From Chelatococcus sp. HY11 (GTDB lineage Bacteria; Pseudomonadota; Alphaproteobacteria; Rhizobiales; Beijerinckiaceae): a stretch of DNA of 64,000 nt. Made by a program: the position numbers and the translations under genes. Within the stretch, counting starts at the first letter, position 1; each line of letters starts with the position of its first letter. The notes below the pieces were generated by a model that saw only the letters and a list, made by a program, of their open reading frames with translations, did no database searches and was not told the DNA's origin. Positions 8,274 to 17,520 of this stretch are shown here, one piece after another. The stretch spans positions 62,001 through 126,000 of the forward strand of contig NZ_JAHBRX010000003.1 of assembly GCF_018398335.1 (NCBI RefSeq), given 5' to 3'.

Positions 8274-9020
8274 ATGGGCGATCTCGATTTTGGCGGAAAG
8301 ACGGCGCTCGTGACCGGCGGCGGACGGGGCATCGGCGCAGCAATCGCTAGATGCCTTGCCGCCCACGGGGCTGAGATCATCGTGGTGGACATCGATGGCG
8401 TCAACGCAGAATCGGTTGCAGCCGAGATTGGGGGCGTCCTCTCATCCGGCCTTGATATTGCCGACAAAGCCGCATGCATGTCGCTCGCCGAACGGCTCCT
8501 CGGTTCGGGTCGAAAACTCGATATCCTCATCAACAATGCCGGCATCATTGAACGACACGGCATTGACGATGAGGGCTTCGATGAGGGATGGCGGCGCTCT
8601 CTGGCGGTCAACCTTGATGGTAGCTTGAATATGATCCGCGCCTTCCTGCCGCAGTTGCGGCAAACACGCGGCAACGTCATCAACGTTGCGTCGATCTCAA
8701 GTTACGTTTTGTTGGGGACCTCCCTCGCCTACACGACGTCGAAAGCGGCACTTGCCACGATGACGAAGAGCCTTGCTCACGAACTCGCCCAGGATGGCGT
8801 ACGCGTCAATGCGATTGCCCCGGGATCGGTGGTCTCTGTTCTCAGCGAGCGGACGCGGAACGACCCCGAGAGGCGCAAAAAATTCCTTTCGCGCATCCCC
8901 ATGCGTCGGTTTGGCGAGCCGGACGAAATCGCGGGGCCAGTTCTTTTCCTTGCTTCCCCGCTCGCAAGCTACGTCACCGGTGTCATCCTGCCAGTTGACG
9001 GCGGCCTCCTCACGGCGTGA
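8274..9020 (+). CDS. Short-chain dehydrogenase/reductase (SDR)
   Basis: A 248-aa classical SDR with TGGGRGIG (14-21), NNAG (87-90), Ser140, and Tyr153/Lys157 (YTTSK). ATG 8274 is preceded by GGAG at 8264-8267, which favours it over in-frame ATGs at 8244 and 8262. It is transcribed divergently from the SnoaL/ligase block and ends seven bases before livF on the opposite strand. It is probably another redox step of the same pathway. Substrate unknown. Confidence 0.88.
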   Translation: MGDLDFGGKTALVTGGGRGIGAAIARCLAAHGAEIIVVDIDGVNAESVAAEIGGVLSSGLDIADKAACMSLAERLLGSGRKLDILINNAGIIERHGIDDEGFDEGWRRSLAVNLDGSLNMIRAFLPQLRQTRGNVINVASISSYVLLGTSLAYTTSKAALATMTKSLAHELAQDGVRVNAIAPGSVVSVLSERTRNDPERRKKFLSRIPMRRFGEPDEIAGPVLFLASPLASYVTGVILPVDGGLLTA

Positions 9021-9026
9021 GTCCTC

Positions 9027-9737
9027 TCACGCTGCTTCGAGCCAGGACGAGCGCACATCCGCATTCGTCCTCAGCTCGTCTGGCGTGCCTTCGAATACGA
9101 TACGGCCGTGCCCCATCACCAGGCATCGATCAGCGATGCGCAGTGCGATGGTCATCTTCTGTTCGACGATAACGACGGAAACGCCGCGCCTGACGATATC
9201 GCGCATCACATTGACGAGGTTCTCTACAATCTTGGGCGCAAGCCCCTCCGTTGGCTCATCAATGAGGATGATCTTTGGATGACAGAGCAACGAACGGCAC
9301 AGCGTTAGCATCTGCTGCTCGCCGCCAGATAACCTCCCCGCTCGTGTCGTTCGCCGTTCCAGCAGACGCGGGAAATAGGCGTACATGTCGTCAGCACTCC
9401 AGGACGGTGCGCCAGGCGGACCCTTCTGCACCCCAATCAGGAGATTTTCCTCAACGGTAAGGTTGTCGAAGACCAGCCTTTCCTCCGGTACATAGGCCAA
9501 CCCACGTCGCACAATCCGATAGCTCGGCTGCCCAGCAATGTCCTCGCCCTCGAGACGTATCGATCCCCCGGTTGGGTTAACAAGACCCACGAGGGTCTTG
9601 AGCATTGTCGAGCGCCCTGAGCCGTTACGACCGAGCACGGCCACGGTCTCACGCTCTGCAACTTTGAGCGACACACCCGTAAGGATATGGCTCTTTCCAT
9701 AGTGGGCGTGCAGCGCCTCGACCTCAAGCAGGTTCAT
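9027..9737 (-). CDS. livF: ABC transporter ATPase, LivF type
   Basis: A 236-aa ATPase of branched-chain-amino-acid-type uptake systems, acting at the inner face of the membrane with LivG, LivH and LivM. It has the signature LSGGEQQ (136-142), Walker B IILIDEP (156-162) and an H-loop region VVIVEQ. Its Walker A reads GRNGSGRS (36-43), so the normally invariant Lys is Arg42 (codon CGC). ATG 9737 lies within the end of livG (14-base overlap) and fits the family length. The substrate in a catabolic cluster is often an aromatic or organic acid. Confidence 0.88.
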   Translation of the reverse strand: MNLLEVEALHAHYGKSHILTGVSLKVAERETVAVLGRNGSGRSTMLKTLVGLVNPTGGSIRLEGEDIAGQPSYRIVRRGLAYVPEERLVFDNLTVEENLLIGVQKGPPGAPSWSADDMYAYFPRLLERRTTRAGRLSGGEQQMLTLCRSLLCHPKIILIDEPTEGLAPKIVENLVNVMRDIVRRGVSVVIVEQKMTIALRIADRCLVMGHGRIVFEGTPDELRTNADVRSSWLEAA

Positions 9738-10482
9738 GATTTTCCTCTCCGAGATACGCTTCCTGGACCTTGGCGTTCGACCGGATCGCCTCGGGCGTGT
9801 CGGTCGCGACAACCTCACCATAGACGAGAACCGAGATGCGATCTGCAATCGAAAACACAACGCTCATATCGTGTTCGATGACGATGAGGGTTTTCCCAGT
9901 CGTCACGTCTCGCATCAGTTCGACCATGTAAGCCGCCTCATCGCGCGACATCCCCGCGGTCGGCTCGTCGAGCAGGATCACGTCCCCATCAGGGCCGAGC
10001 GCCATGCCGATTTCGAGCGCACGTTGCTCGGAATAGGTGATATCCCCCGCGAGTTTCTCCGCGATCGGCATGAGTCTCACACGTTCGACCAACTCCCAGG
10101 CGTTGTCATTGATCGCCTTTGCCGCCGCTACGCGGCGAAAGAGGCCGTAACGCGCGTTGTGCCGAGCCATGACCGCGATGCGAATATTCTCGAAGACGCT
10201 CAGGGCCGGGAAGATCGCTGTAATTTGGAACGATCTCGCGAGACCGGCGCGGTTGACGAGATGGGGAGGCAGCCCAGCAATGTTCTTCCCGCGGAGCAGG
10301 ATCTCACCGCTTGTCGGTTTGAGATAGCCGGTCAGCAGATTGAACAGCGTGGACTTCCCGGCTCCATTCGGGCCTATCACTGCATGGCGCTCGCCCTTTG
10401 CAATTGCGATATTAAGCCCGCGAATGATTCGGTTCTCACCGAAATTCTTAACGAGAATTTTCGCTTCCAGAACCGTTTGCAT
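9724..10482 (-). CDS. livG: ABC transporter ATPase, LivG type
   Basis: A 252-aa ATPase with Walker A GPNGAGKS (37-44), signature-like TYSEQRALEIG typical of LivG, Walker B VILLDEPTAGMS and H-loop IEHDMSVVF. It pairs with LivF to power the LivHM permease. ATG 10482 gives the normal family start and overlaps the end of livM by 35 bases; the frame to 10524 has no support. All motifs look intact, unlike LivF. Confidence 0.9.
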   Translation of the reverse strand: MQTVLEAKILVKNFGENRIIRGLNIAIAKGERHAVIGPNGAGKSTLFNLLTGYLKPTSGEILLRGKNIAGLPPHLVNRAGLARSFQITAIFPALSVFENIRIAVMARHNARYGLFRRVAAAKAINDNAWELVERVRLMPIAEKLAGDITYSEQRALEIGMALGPDGDVILLDEPTAGMSRDEAAYMVELMRDVTTGKTLIVIEHDMSVVFSIADRISVLVYGEVVATDTPEAIRSNAKVQEAYLGEENHEPA

Positions 10483-11764
10483 TAGCCGCGCTCTGCCTTC
10501 TGCGCGCGTTCCAGCGCAGGACACACACGCCCAATACGAGTGAAAGAATCGGCAGGAACCACGTGATCACTTCTGCAGGATTCCACGCGAAGCCCAGTGC
10601 AGGCACAGGAACCCATGTCCCCGTCTGCCCGGCCTTTGTCATGTAATCATGCGTCATGACCGTGCTCAGCACTTCGACCAGAAGCAGAACTCCCAACCCA
10701 ACCAAGATGACCCCTGCGAGCACGATACCAATATCCCGAATCGTTCCCACACCACGCTCTCTGAAGTCCTTCGCCGCGTCCATCAGGAGCACCGCAAAGC
10801 CTTTCGGGGCAAACAGCATCAGAGCAATGAAGATAAGGCCTTGGTACAGTAGCCACGACCTGGTGAGATCAGACACAACGTAGCCGAACACCGTTAGAAC
10901 GAAGGCACCCACGACAGGCCCGAGGAACACCGATGCACCGCCGATGAAGGTCTGCAGCACAACAGCAGCCGAGTGGTTGACTGAAAAAATTGCGTAGTTG
11001 GCGCTCTCGGTCGCCATCGAGAGAAGCGCTCCGGCAACCCCGGCGAACATCCCTGAAATGGCGAAAAGGAGAACTTTTGACCAGTAAACATTGTAACCCA
11101 ACGCAGGGAGGCGGTTCTCATTTTCGCGTAGCGCGATGGCGAGCCTTCCCATCAGTGTCGTCGTGAACAAGCGGAGGAAAACGACGCATATTGCGAACCA
11201 GCCTAAGATGAGCGAATAGACGTGGCTCTCCCGGCCGAAATTGAAAGTGAGAAACGCCGATCTGTACGCTGTCACGCCGGATTCTCCTCCAAAAAACTCC
11301 TGGAGATTAGGCGCAAGAACGTAGATGAGTTCCGACATGGCAAGCGTGACCATAGCGAAATAGACGCCACTGCGCCGACAGGCAAACAGACCGGCTAGAC
11401 CGCCGGTCACCAGCCCGATCGCAGCGCCAGTCAGCGGGATGAAGGGTGTCGGGATATAGATGAGACCGGCGTCAACTGCCTTCATCGCATGGATGGCCAT
11501 GAATGCGCCAAGACCAAAATAGGCAGCGTGGCCGAACGATAACATCCCCGCTTGGCCGAAGAGGAGATTGAAGGATAGCGCGAATAGCGCTGCGATATAG
11601 GCCTTTCCAATAACACTCATCCAGGCGTCGTTTAGATAGAAGGGGGCACTCGCAAGCACGATCAGAAGAGCCACGAAGACGACTATCTGCCTCGAGCGAC
11701 CAATGGACTTCTTTGCTGTGCCGACGGAGGCATCAAGGCTTCCGGAAAACGACACGACTGTCAT
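10448..11764 (-). CDS. livM: ABC transporter permease, LivM type
   Basis: A 438-aa membrane protein with about nine to ten hydrophobic segments. It has the family core (NLLFGQAGMLSFGHAAYFG near residue 65; LRENENRLPALGYNV coupling loop) and an extra C-terminal pair of segments before a basic tail. The ATG overlaps the livH stop (11761-11764, ATGA). It forms the translocation channel with LivH. It is longer than typical LivM (about 330-420 aa) because of the C-terminal extension. Confidence 0.9.
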   Translation of the reverse strand: MTVVSFSGSLDASVGTAKKSIGRSRQIVVFVALLIVLASAPFYLNDAWMSVIGKAYIAALFALSFNLLFGQAGMLSFGHAAYFGLGAFMAIHAMKAVDAGLIYIPTPFIPLTGAAIGLVTGGLAGLFACRRSGVYFAMVTLAMSELIYVLAPNLQEFFGGESGVTAYRSAFLTFNFGRESHVYSLILGWFAICVVFLRLFTTTLMGRLAIALRENENRLPALGYNVYWSKVLLFAISGMFAGVAGALLSMATESANYAIFSVNHSAAVVLQTFIGGASVFLGPVVGAFVLTVFGYVVSDLTRSWLLYQGLIFIALMLFAPKGFAVLLMDAAKDFRERGVGTIRDIGIVLAGVILVGLGVLLLVEVLSTVMTHDYMTKAGQTGTWVPVPALGFAWNPAEVITWFLPILSLVLGVCVLRWNARRRQSAANANGSGSENSR

Positions 11765-12702
11765 CGACGATCTCCCATCAGTCCCGACGGACGCGTGAGC
11801 AGAACGAGTAGCATTACAAGTACGGGAACCGCACTTGCGTATGTGGATAGATTCATTCGCGCAACCGAACCCAGGATGGACAATGACTCGCCGAGGCCGA
11901 TCATTCGTCCAATGTCTGTGAGAGAAACACTGATTCCGATTGAAAATGTTGTGAGAAGGCCAATTAGAAGAGAAGCAATGAAGGCTCCCGCGAGAGAGCC
12001 CAGTCCACCGACGATCACGACCACGAAGGTCAGGATCGACATTTCTATCGCCATATTCGGATTAACCGTGAGCAATGCGCCGCCGACGGCACCGGCGACG
12101 CCCGCCATCCACGCGCCAATGCCGAAAGTCACCATAAACACCGCGCTGACATTGTGGCCGAGGGCCCCCGTCATTTCGGGACGCTGGACGGCAGCTCGCA
12201 CGACAATGCCGATACGGGTGAAGCGCAACACCACAAATAGTGTTCCGAGGAGAACTAGCGCCACCAACGCCACGAAGAGCCGGTAGAAGGGGTAGTCGCT
12301 GCCAAATAATTGGAAAGCCGGAAAGCGCAGGACGTCGGGGACTTTATAATTTACAATGAAATGACCAAAGAGAACCTTAACGAACTCTTCAAACACGAAC
12401 GCCAAACCGAAGGTAATCAGCAATTCGCTGGCGTGGCCGTATTTGTGAACCGGCCGCAGAAGCCAGCGCTCGACCCCCAGACCGATGAGCGCGACGAAGA
12501 TCGGACCGAACAGCAGGCCCCACCAAAAACCAAAAAGCGAGGAGACGACGAAAGCCGCATACGCACCGATCATATAGAAGGACGCATGTGCGAAATTCAG
12601 GACGCCCATCATGCCGAAGACAAGCGTCAAACCGGCGGAGACCATGAAGAGCAGCAAACCGTAAACCGCGCCGTTGATGAGAGATACGACGAACCATTCC
12701 AT
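11761..12702 (-). CDS. livH: ABC transporter permease, LivH type
   Basis: A 313-aa polytopic membrane protein starting MEWFVVSLINGAVYGLLLFM, with the family motif GLTLVFGMMGVLNFAHASFYM and a cytoplasmic coupling loop (RFTRIGIVVRAAVQRPEMTG). ATG 12702 marks the first transmembrane helix; the frame to 12783 is untranslated leader. It follows a strong hairpin after the binding-protein gene. It is part of livK(broken)-HMGF on the minus strand. Confidence 0.92.
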   Translation of the reverse strand: MEWFVVSLINGAVYGLLLFMVSAGLTLVFGMMGVLNFAHASFYMIGAYAAFVVSSLFGFWWGLLFGPIFVALIGLGVERWLLRPVHKYGHASELLITFGLAFVFEEFVKVLFGHFIVNYKVPDVLRFPAFQLFGSDYPFYRLFVALVALVLLGTLFVVLRFTRIGIVVRAAVQRPEMTGALGHNVSAVFMVTFGIGAWMAGVAGAVGGALLTVNPNMAIEMSILTFVVVIVGGLGSLAGAFIASLLIGLLTTFSIGISVSLTDIGRMIGLGESLSILGSVARMNLSTYASAVPVLVMLLVLLTRPSGLMGDRR

Positions 12703-12771
12703 TGCGCATCGCCTGTTGTCTTGCCGTGTTTGAGTAAGCCGCGTCAGGCCGCGACTGTTCCGGATGGGCGA

Positions 12772-12806
12772 AGGGCAGGCCACCGGGTTGTACGCCAGCC
12801 TGCCCT
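12772..12806 (-). terminator. Intercistronic hairpin between livK and livH
   Basis: AGGGCAGGC (12772-12780) and GCCTGCCCT (12798-12806) form a perfect 9-bp GC-rich stem with a 17-base loop. No T-tract follows in the direction of transcription, so it is probably not a full terminator. Hairpins here often protect the upstream binding-protein mRNA and lower permease expression. Confidence 0.55.
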
Positions 12807-12828
12807 CACGATCATGCTTTCGTTCAGT

Positions 12829-13373
12829 TCAGCTCGGACGTTTCATCACGCATTTCGGCGAGGGCGGCACAGCCGCCTCTTCAGGCGAGACGATTTTCAG
12901 GAGTTTGAAGCCGAATGGCGTGCCGTCATGCTTATCCTTTGCGTCCCGGGAGACTTCCGAGATGTAAACGGGCATCTGGACCTGATGGTCTTGTTTACGG
13001 ATTGACCACTTTCCACCGGGAGTGTCGTAGCTCGCGCCCTCGATCGCCAAGGCGATCTTGGTCGCATCAATAGGACCACCCTTGAAATCGACTTTCTTGA
13101 GGGCGTCGCCAAGCAGCATGAATGCGAAGACCGTGGTGGGTTGCTCCGAAGCCGGCAGAACGCCAAACTGCTTCTTGAAGTCCTCGTTGAAAGCATGTCC
13201 AGCCGGCGCTTCCGTATTGTAGAGCTTGGCAAAGTACGCGCCCTCAACGGCTGGTCCTGCCGCGGCCAGTGTGCCCGGGGTATCGAGGGACTGGTTACCA
13301 AAGCGAACCTTCAGGCCTGATTCGCCCGCAGCCTTCAGAAGCAATACGATGTCGTTGCCCCAGTTTCCACTCA
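12829..13373 (-). pseudogene. livK: Substrate-binding protein of the Liv transporter, C-terminal fragment
   Basis: About 181 residues match the C-terminal lobe of periplasmic Leu/Ile/Val-type binding proteins (LVRFGNQ-like strand, GAYFAKLYN, FAFMLLGDALKK, GASYDTPGGKWSIRKQDHQ). The N-terminal half with the signal peptide is missing: the reading frame runs straight into the IS at 13374, and the sequence on the other side of the IS (maiA region) is unrelated. The transporter encoded downstream therefore lacks its own binding protein. Family call is confident; specificity cannot be inferred. Confidence 0.85.
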
Positions 13374-14270
13374 GAGTCCGTTTGAGAATGGTCATGGATG
13401 GACACTTCTTCGGAGCATGAGGCTGCCGAGAGCGAGGTGGATCATCGCCTCTGAAACGTCGATCCGCTTCTCATAATCGCGAACGAGCCGTTTCCAGCGC
13501 GTCATCCATCCGAAGGTGCGCTCGACGACCCAGCGTCTGGGCAGCACCTTGAAGCCCGGCTCCTTGTCGGAGCGACGGATGATCTCGAGGACGAAGTCCT
13601 GATATGCCGCGGCGTCCATAAGGCGGGTGCGGTCGTAGGCACCGTCGGCAAACAGATGCTTGAGCCATGGCCATCGCTTGCGGACGGCCGCGACGATCGT
13701 TTGAGCACCGGCGCTGTCGGAGATGTCGGCAGTGGTCAGATTGACCATGAGCAACCTACCATCGGTATCGACGGCAATGTGCCGTTTACGACCGACCACC
13801 TTCTTACCGGCATCAAAGCCCCGCTTTTCCGCAGCTGGTGCCTTGATGGACTGGCTGTCAACGACGGCGGCCGTCGGGCTCTGTTCACGCCCTTCGCGCT
13901 CGCGGTCGAGCATCAGTGTGACGTCGTGGATCGTACGGAACAGTAGCCGGCGCACGAAGCGGCGGAACCACCAATACACCGTCTGCCAGGGCGGAAAGTC
14001 GTTCGGCAACATCCGCCATCCACCACCTGTGCGCGCCAGATAGCGAAGCGCATCAAGCACATCACGCAGGTCCGTCGCCGGCTTGCGTCCACGCTTGGCC
14101 ACCGGTGGTAGAAACGGCTCAACGAACAGCCATTCTTCGTCCGTCAGATCGGTCGGGTAGCGCTTCGATCGCTTCTCAAATCCAGCCATCCGGCTACGGC
14201 TCGCTCGGGTCCACATCCCAAGCTTGAATCATGACCCAGCCGTCACATCAACCCATTCTCAAACGGTCTC
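13374..14270 (-). mobile_element. IS5-family insertion sequence, copy 1
   Basis: An 897-bp element with imperfect terminal repeats: GAGTCCGTTTGAGAATGG at 13374-13391 and its partner GAGACCGTTTGAGAATGG (reversed) at 14253-14270. The flanks are TCA on the left and TTA on the right, so there is no clean duplication, and the flanking genes do not join. The transposase is identical to that of copy 2 at 19957-20853. Confidence 0.9.
13392..14216 (-). CDS. IS5-family transposase (single ORF)
   Basis: A 274-aa DDE transposase. The N-terminal DUF4096-type region reads [10 protein letters not shown]...FLPP, with [17 protein letters not shown]. The catalytic part has [10 protein letters not shown] (first Asp), FADGAYD (second Asp) and VVERTFGWM (Glu). 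It covers nearly the whole element. The protein is identical to that at 19975-20799, which suggests recent activity. An internal start at the tenth residue (MAGFEKR) is also possible. Confidence 0.92.
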   Translation of the reverse strand: MWTRASRSRMAGFEKRSKRYPTDLTDEEWLFVEPFLPPVAKRGRKPATDLRDVLDALRYLARTGGGWRMLPNDFPPWQTVYWWFRRFVRRLLFRTIHDVTLMLDREREGREQSPTAAVVDSQSIKAPAAEKRGFDAGKKVVGRKRHIAVDTDGRLLMVNLTTADISDSAGAQTIVAAVRKRWPWLKHLFADGAYDRTRLMDAAAYQDFVLEIIRRSDKEPGFKVLPRRWVVERTFGWMTRWKRLVRDYEKRIDVSEAMIHLALGSLMLRRSVHP

Positions 14271-14384
14271 TTAGATCTGCAGCAAGGTTGAAGACGTGAT
14301 GTTTGGTCACCCCGGAGGTGGCATTGGTAAGCAATCGTCCTCAATGCAATGTGAGCTCTTCAGCGCACTTTGGGAGAATTCGAG

Positions 14385-14825
14385 ATGAAGCTCTACAGCT
14401 ATTTTCGCTCATCCGCGGCCTACCGCGTCCGCATTGCTCTGAATCTTAAGGACATCGACTACAGACTACACCTAGTCCATATGCTGCGGAGCGGAGGTGA
14501 GCATCTCCAGCCCGCATATCGCGCAGTCAATCCTCTTGGGCTCGTCCCGGCTTTGGAGCTGGGCGATAGTACCGTCCTAACCCAGTCTCTCGCGATTTGC
14601 GAGTACATCGAAGAAACCTATCCCGAGCCACCCCTCCTTCCGAGGCACGCTGTGGATCGTGCCTATGTCCGCAGCCTAGCCCAACTTATCGCCTGCGACA
14701 TCCATCCGTTGAACAACCTGCGCGCACTTAAGCGACTTGTCGACGTGATCGGCGCGACCGAGGAGAAAAAGGCAGCCTGGTATCATCACTGGGTCACGGA
14801 GGGTTTGGCCGCACTGGAGGCGGAA
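14385..14825 (+). pseudogene. maiA: Maleylacetoacetate isomerase, truncated
   Basis: A zeta-class glutathione-transferase-type enzyme of homogentisate degradation, converting maleylacetoacetate to fumarylacetoacetate. The N-terminal 147 residues are present: MKLYSYFRSSAAYRVRIALN with the SSxxxRVR active-site motif, NPLGLVPAL, and LTQSLAICEYIEE for glutathione binding. A full-length protein is about 210-215 aa; the C-terminal helical region is cut by the IS at 14830 and does not resume beyond it. ATG 14385 follows GGGAGA at 14372-14377. It is probably inactive. Confidence 0.88.
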
Positions 14826-14829
14826 CTAG

Positions 14830-15675
14830 CGTTCGTGGACAAAGGTTGACTGAGGAATCTGGTTTTGATTCAAGGCTTCCATTTGGAGGTAGCCTTGGGC
14901 GAACGGATTGGCGTGACGGACGAGGAATGGGGTCTGATCGGTCCGCTTCTTCCGGCTGAACGTGGTCGCGGCTGCCGGCCTGCTCAGGACAATCGCAGCT
15001 ATTTCGAAGGCATGATGTGGATGGCGCGCACGGGAGCGCAATGGCGGCATCTGCCTGACGAATACGGCAAGTGGAACAGCGTCTTCCGCCGTTACCGACG
15101 CTGGGTCGAGACCGGCGTATTCGAGGCAATGCTCGAAACCCTGGCCGAACTGGTCGAGCGCGATCGAAGCGCCGACATGATCGACAGCACGGTTGTCCGG
15201 GCACATCATTGTGCGGTCGGCATAAAAAGGGGACTCAGGAGGCCGAGGCGCTTGGCCGATCGCGCGGCGGCTTCACCACCAAGCTCCATGCCCGATGCGA
15301 TGCCAAAGGCCGTCCGCTCGGTTTCCTCCTGACGCCCGGGCAAACCCACGACACCCAAGGCTTTGCGCCTTTGTTTCGGATGATTTCCGACCGGATCGAG
15401 GCTTTCCTGGCCGACAAGGGCTACGATGCAGACGCCATTCGCGAGGAGATCGCTGAGGCCGACATCGAAGCCGTCATCCCCGCAAAGAGCAATCGGCGCG
15501 ACCCGATCCCGCACGACAAAGCCAAATACAAATGGCGAAACCAGATCGAGCGGCTCTTCAACAGGCTGAAGAATTGGCGACGCGTCGCCACCCGATACGA
15601 CAAGACCAAGGAATCCTACCTCGGCTTTGTCGCCATCGCCGCAGTCAAACTATGGATACCCTTTGTCCACGAGCG
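14830..15675 (+). mobile_element. IS5-family (IS427-like) insertion sequence flanked by CTAG
   Basis: An 846-bp element with ends CGTTCGTGGACAAAGG and (reversed) CGCTCGTGGACAAAGG. CTAG is present on both sides (14826-14829, 15676-15679), the target typical of IS427-type elements. The left neighbour is maiA and the right neighbour is an unrelated flavoprotein gene, so the matching CTAG may reflect target preference plus a later rearrangement, not one simple insertion. Confidence 0.85.
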
Positions 15676-15679
15676 CTAG
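14865..15679 (+). CDS. IS427-type transposase made by -1 frameshift
   Basis: Two overlapping frames encode one DDE transposase. Frame one (TTG start at 14865) covers the DUF4096 region (VTDEEWGLIGPLLP) and the first catalytic Asp (MIDSTVVRAHH). At ATAAAAAGGGG near 15221-15231 a -1 shift leads into KKGTQEAEALGRS, with ADKGYD (second Asp) and NQIERLFNRLKNWRRVATRYD (Glu region). An A5G4 run at this point is the usual programmed frameshift site of IS427 elements, so this need not be a mutation. The stop TAG is supplied by the right CTAG. Confidence 0.85.
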
Positions 15680-16146
15680 TTAAGGGGAAGTCAATTGTAG
15701 ATCTTGCTGCCCAGCTTGGTATTGATGGTAAAATTTTGGCCGAAACTATCGAGCGGTTCAATCGAGATGCGCGCCACGGTCAGGACACGGAATTCGGCAG
15801 AGGAAACTCGAAGTATAATTGTTACGTAGGCGATCGGGACCACAAGCCAAATCCCTGCATAGCGCCCGTCGAAAAAGGGCCTTTTTACGCTTTGCAACTC
15901 CATACGGGCGATATTGGAACTGCCTTAGGGTTGCGCGCTAACACAAATGCTCAGGTCCTGGACGGTAAGGATAAGCCAATCGAAGGGCTTTACGTGTGTG
16001 GCAATGATATGAATTCGATATTCGCGGGAACTTATGCCACGGGCGGCGTTACTCTCGGACCAGCGCTGACATTTGGATACATCATCGCAAACCACATGGT
16101 AAGCCTCCGAGGACAGGGGTACAAATGCCCCAGTGCTGCAGCCTGA
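15676..16146 (+). pseudogene. FAD-dependent fumarate-reductase/ketosteroid-dehydrogenase-like flavoprotein, C-terminal fragment
   Basis: About 156 residues of the FAD_binding_2 family C-terminus. GPFYALQLHTGDIGTALGL is followed by GLYVCGNDMNSIFAGTYATGG, the typical C-terminal FAD-contact motif, and GPALTFGYIIANHM. Nothing of the N-terminal Rossmann region remains; the fragment begins at the IS boundary. It ends inside the possible leader of the epoxide hydrolase gene, suggesting they were once one operon. It is probably non-functional. Confidence 0.8.
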
Positions 16147-16189
16147 TCGCCAGCAACCTGTCAATAACCGAGTGCGAAGGAAGGGTCCC

Positions 16190-17347
16190 TTGACGCCGCA
16201 GCCAACTCCGTTTTCCCTCACCGTGCCAGACGAGGCGATCGCCGATCTGCGGGAGCGGTTGACCAGGACGCGGTTTCCTGATGCACCGGCCATTGAATCC
16301 TGGCAATACGGCACGGACCCAGTCTGGATGCGAAGACTCGTCGCATACTGGCGCGATACGTTCGACTGGCGGGCGCAAGAGTCGCGCCTGAACGCGCTGC
16401 CGCAGTACAAGGTAGCATGGCATGGTATCGATCTCCATTTCCTGCATGTCCCGGGCCGTGGGCCCAATCCCTACCCGCTGCTGCTCTCGCACGGCTGGCC
16501 CGGATCGGTCTTCGAATTTCTCGAACTTATTCCCCGGCTTACAGATCCGGCCCGCTATGGCAACGATCCGATGGACGCCTTCACAGTCGTGGTTCCATCG
16601 CTGCCGGGCTATGGTCTCTCCTTCGAGCCCGGCCAGAAGCGTTTTGGCATTGAGGCAATGGCGGATTGCTTTGCCGGACTCATGAGCGAGGTCCTGGGCT
16701 ACGAACGCTTTGCGGCGCAAGGCGGCGACTGGGGCTCTCTAATCACATCTCGGCTCGCGTACGCCTATCCCGAGCGGTTGATCGGAATTCATCTCAATCT
16801 GATGCTGCTGCGACAGCCCGATTCGGTCTCCGCACCCTCCAGCGAGGAACGCGCGTTTCTTGAGAAGCTCGCCGCATGGCGGAGGGAGGAATCAGGATAC
16901 CTGCGCATCCAGAGCACGCGACCGCAGACACTCGCGTTCGGGCTGACGGATTCGCCCGCGGGTCTTGCGGCTTGGATCATCGAGAAATTCCGGGCCTGGT
17001 CGGATTGCGGCGGCGATCTGGAATCGGCCTTCACCCTCGATGAACTGCTCGCCAATATCAGTCTTTACTGGTTTACGGGAGCGATCGGTTCGTCCTTCTG
17101 GCCCTATTACACGCAGATGCACGAGCCCTGGCAAATTCCGAAGGGCGAAAAGATCGGTGTTCCGACCGGGTATTCCGCCTTTCCGGGAGAGCCTCTCCAT
17201 CCGCCGCGACGATGGGCCGATCACGCCTTCAGCGATATCCGACGTTGGAGCAGTATGTCCCGCGGCGGCCATTTCGCTGCTATGGAGCAACCGGACGACT
17301 TGGCGTTCGAGTTGCGTGAATTCTTCAGGAACCTGCGACGCCCATAG
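16190..17347 (+). CDS. Epoxide hydrolase (microsomal/EPHX1-like alpha/beta hydrolase)
   Basis: A 385-aa protein from a TTG start with AAGGAAGGG just upstream; an ATG at 16133 (404 aa) overlapping the preceding gene is the alternative. It has the N-terminal EHN domain (FSLTVPDEAIADLRERL...), then an alpha/beta hydrolase with the oxyanion motif HGWPGS (about 101-106), nucleophile Asp about 180 in GGDWGS, and a late His in RGGHFAAMEQP. It would open epoxides to diols, which fits a P450-containing catabolic region. The enzyme looks intact. Confidence 0.88.
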   Translation: MTPQPTPFSLTVPDEAIADLRERLTRTRFPDAPAIESWQYGTDPVWMRRLVAYWRDTFDWRAQESRLNALPQYKVAWHGIDLHFLHVPGRGPNPYPLLLSHGWPGSVFEFLELIPRLTDPARYGNDPMDAFTVVVPSLPGYGLSFEPGQKRFGIEAMADCFAGLMSEVLGYERFAAQGGDWGSLITSRLAYAYPERLIGIHLNLMLLRQPDSVSAPSSEERAFLEKLAAWRREESGYLRIQSTRPQTLAFGLTDSPAGLAAWIIEKFRAWSDCGGDLESAFTLDELLANISLYWFTGAIGSSFWPYYTQMHEPWQIPKGEKIGVPTGYSAFPGEPLHPPRRWADHAFSDIRRWSSMSRGGHFAAMEQPDDLAFELREFFRNLRRP

Positions 17348-17520
17348 GACTCGTGCCGGCGCGCATCGTGCAGAATAGCCGAAGTGTCAATCGGCAATCC
17401 TTCGGGGCGGACAAGATCAGGCTGCTGATTTGACCGCCGACATCGTGCTTTTCTGGCGCCTGCGCCGTGTCGGGCTTTTGGGGCGCGGTAGCCGCGCGGC
17501 AATCCCGGCACGAGAAGCGC

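Noticed and set aside
15532-16146. One continuous plus-strand frame joining the IS transposase region to the flavoprotein fragment
   Set aside because: The first part is an out-of-frame reading of the transposase; the two segments meet at the IS boundary by chance.
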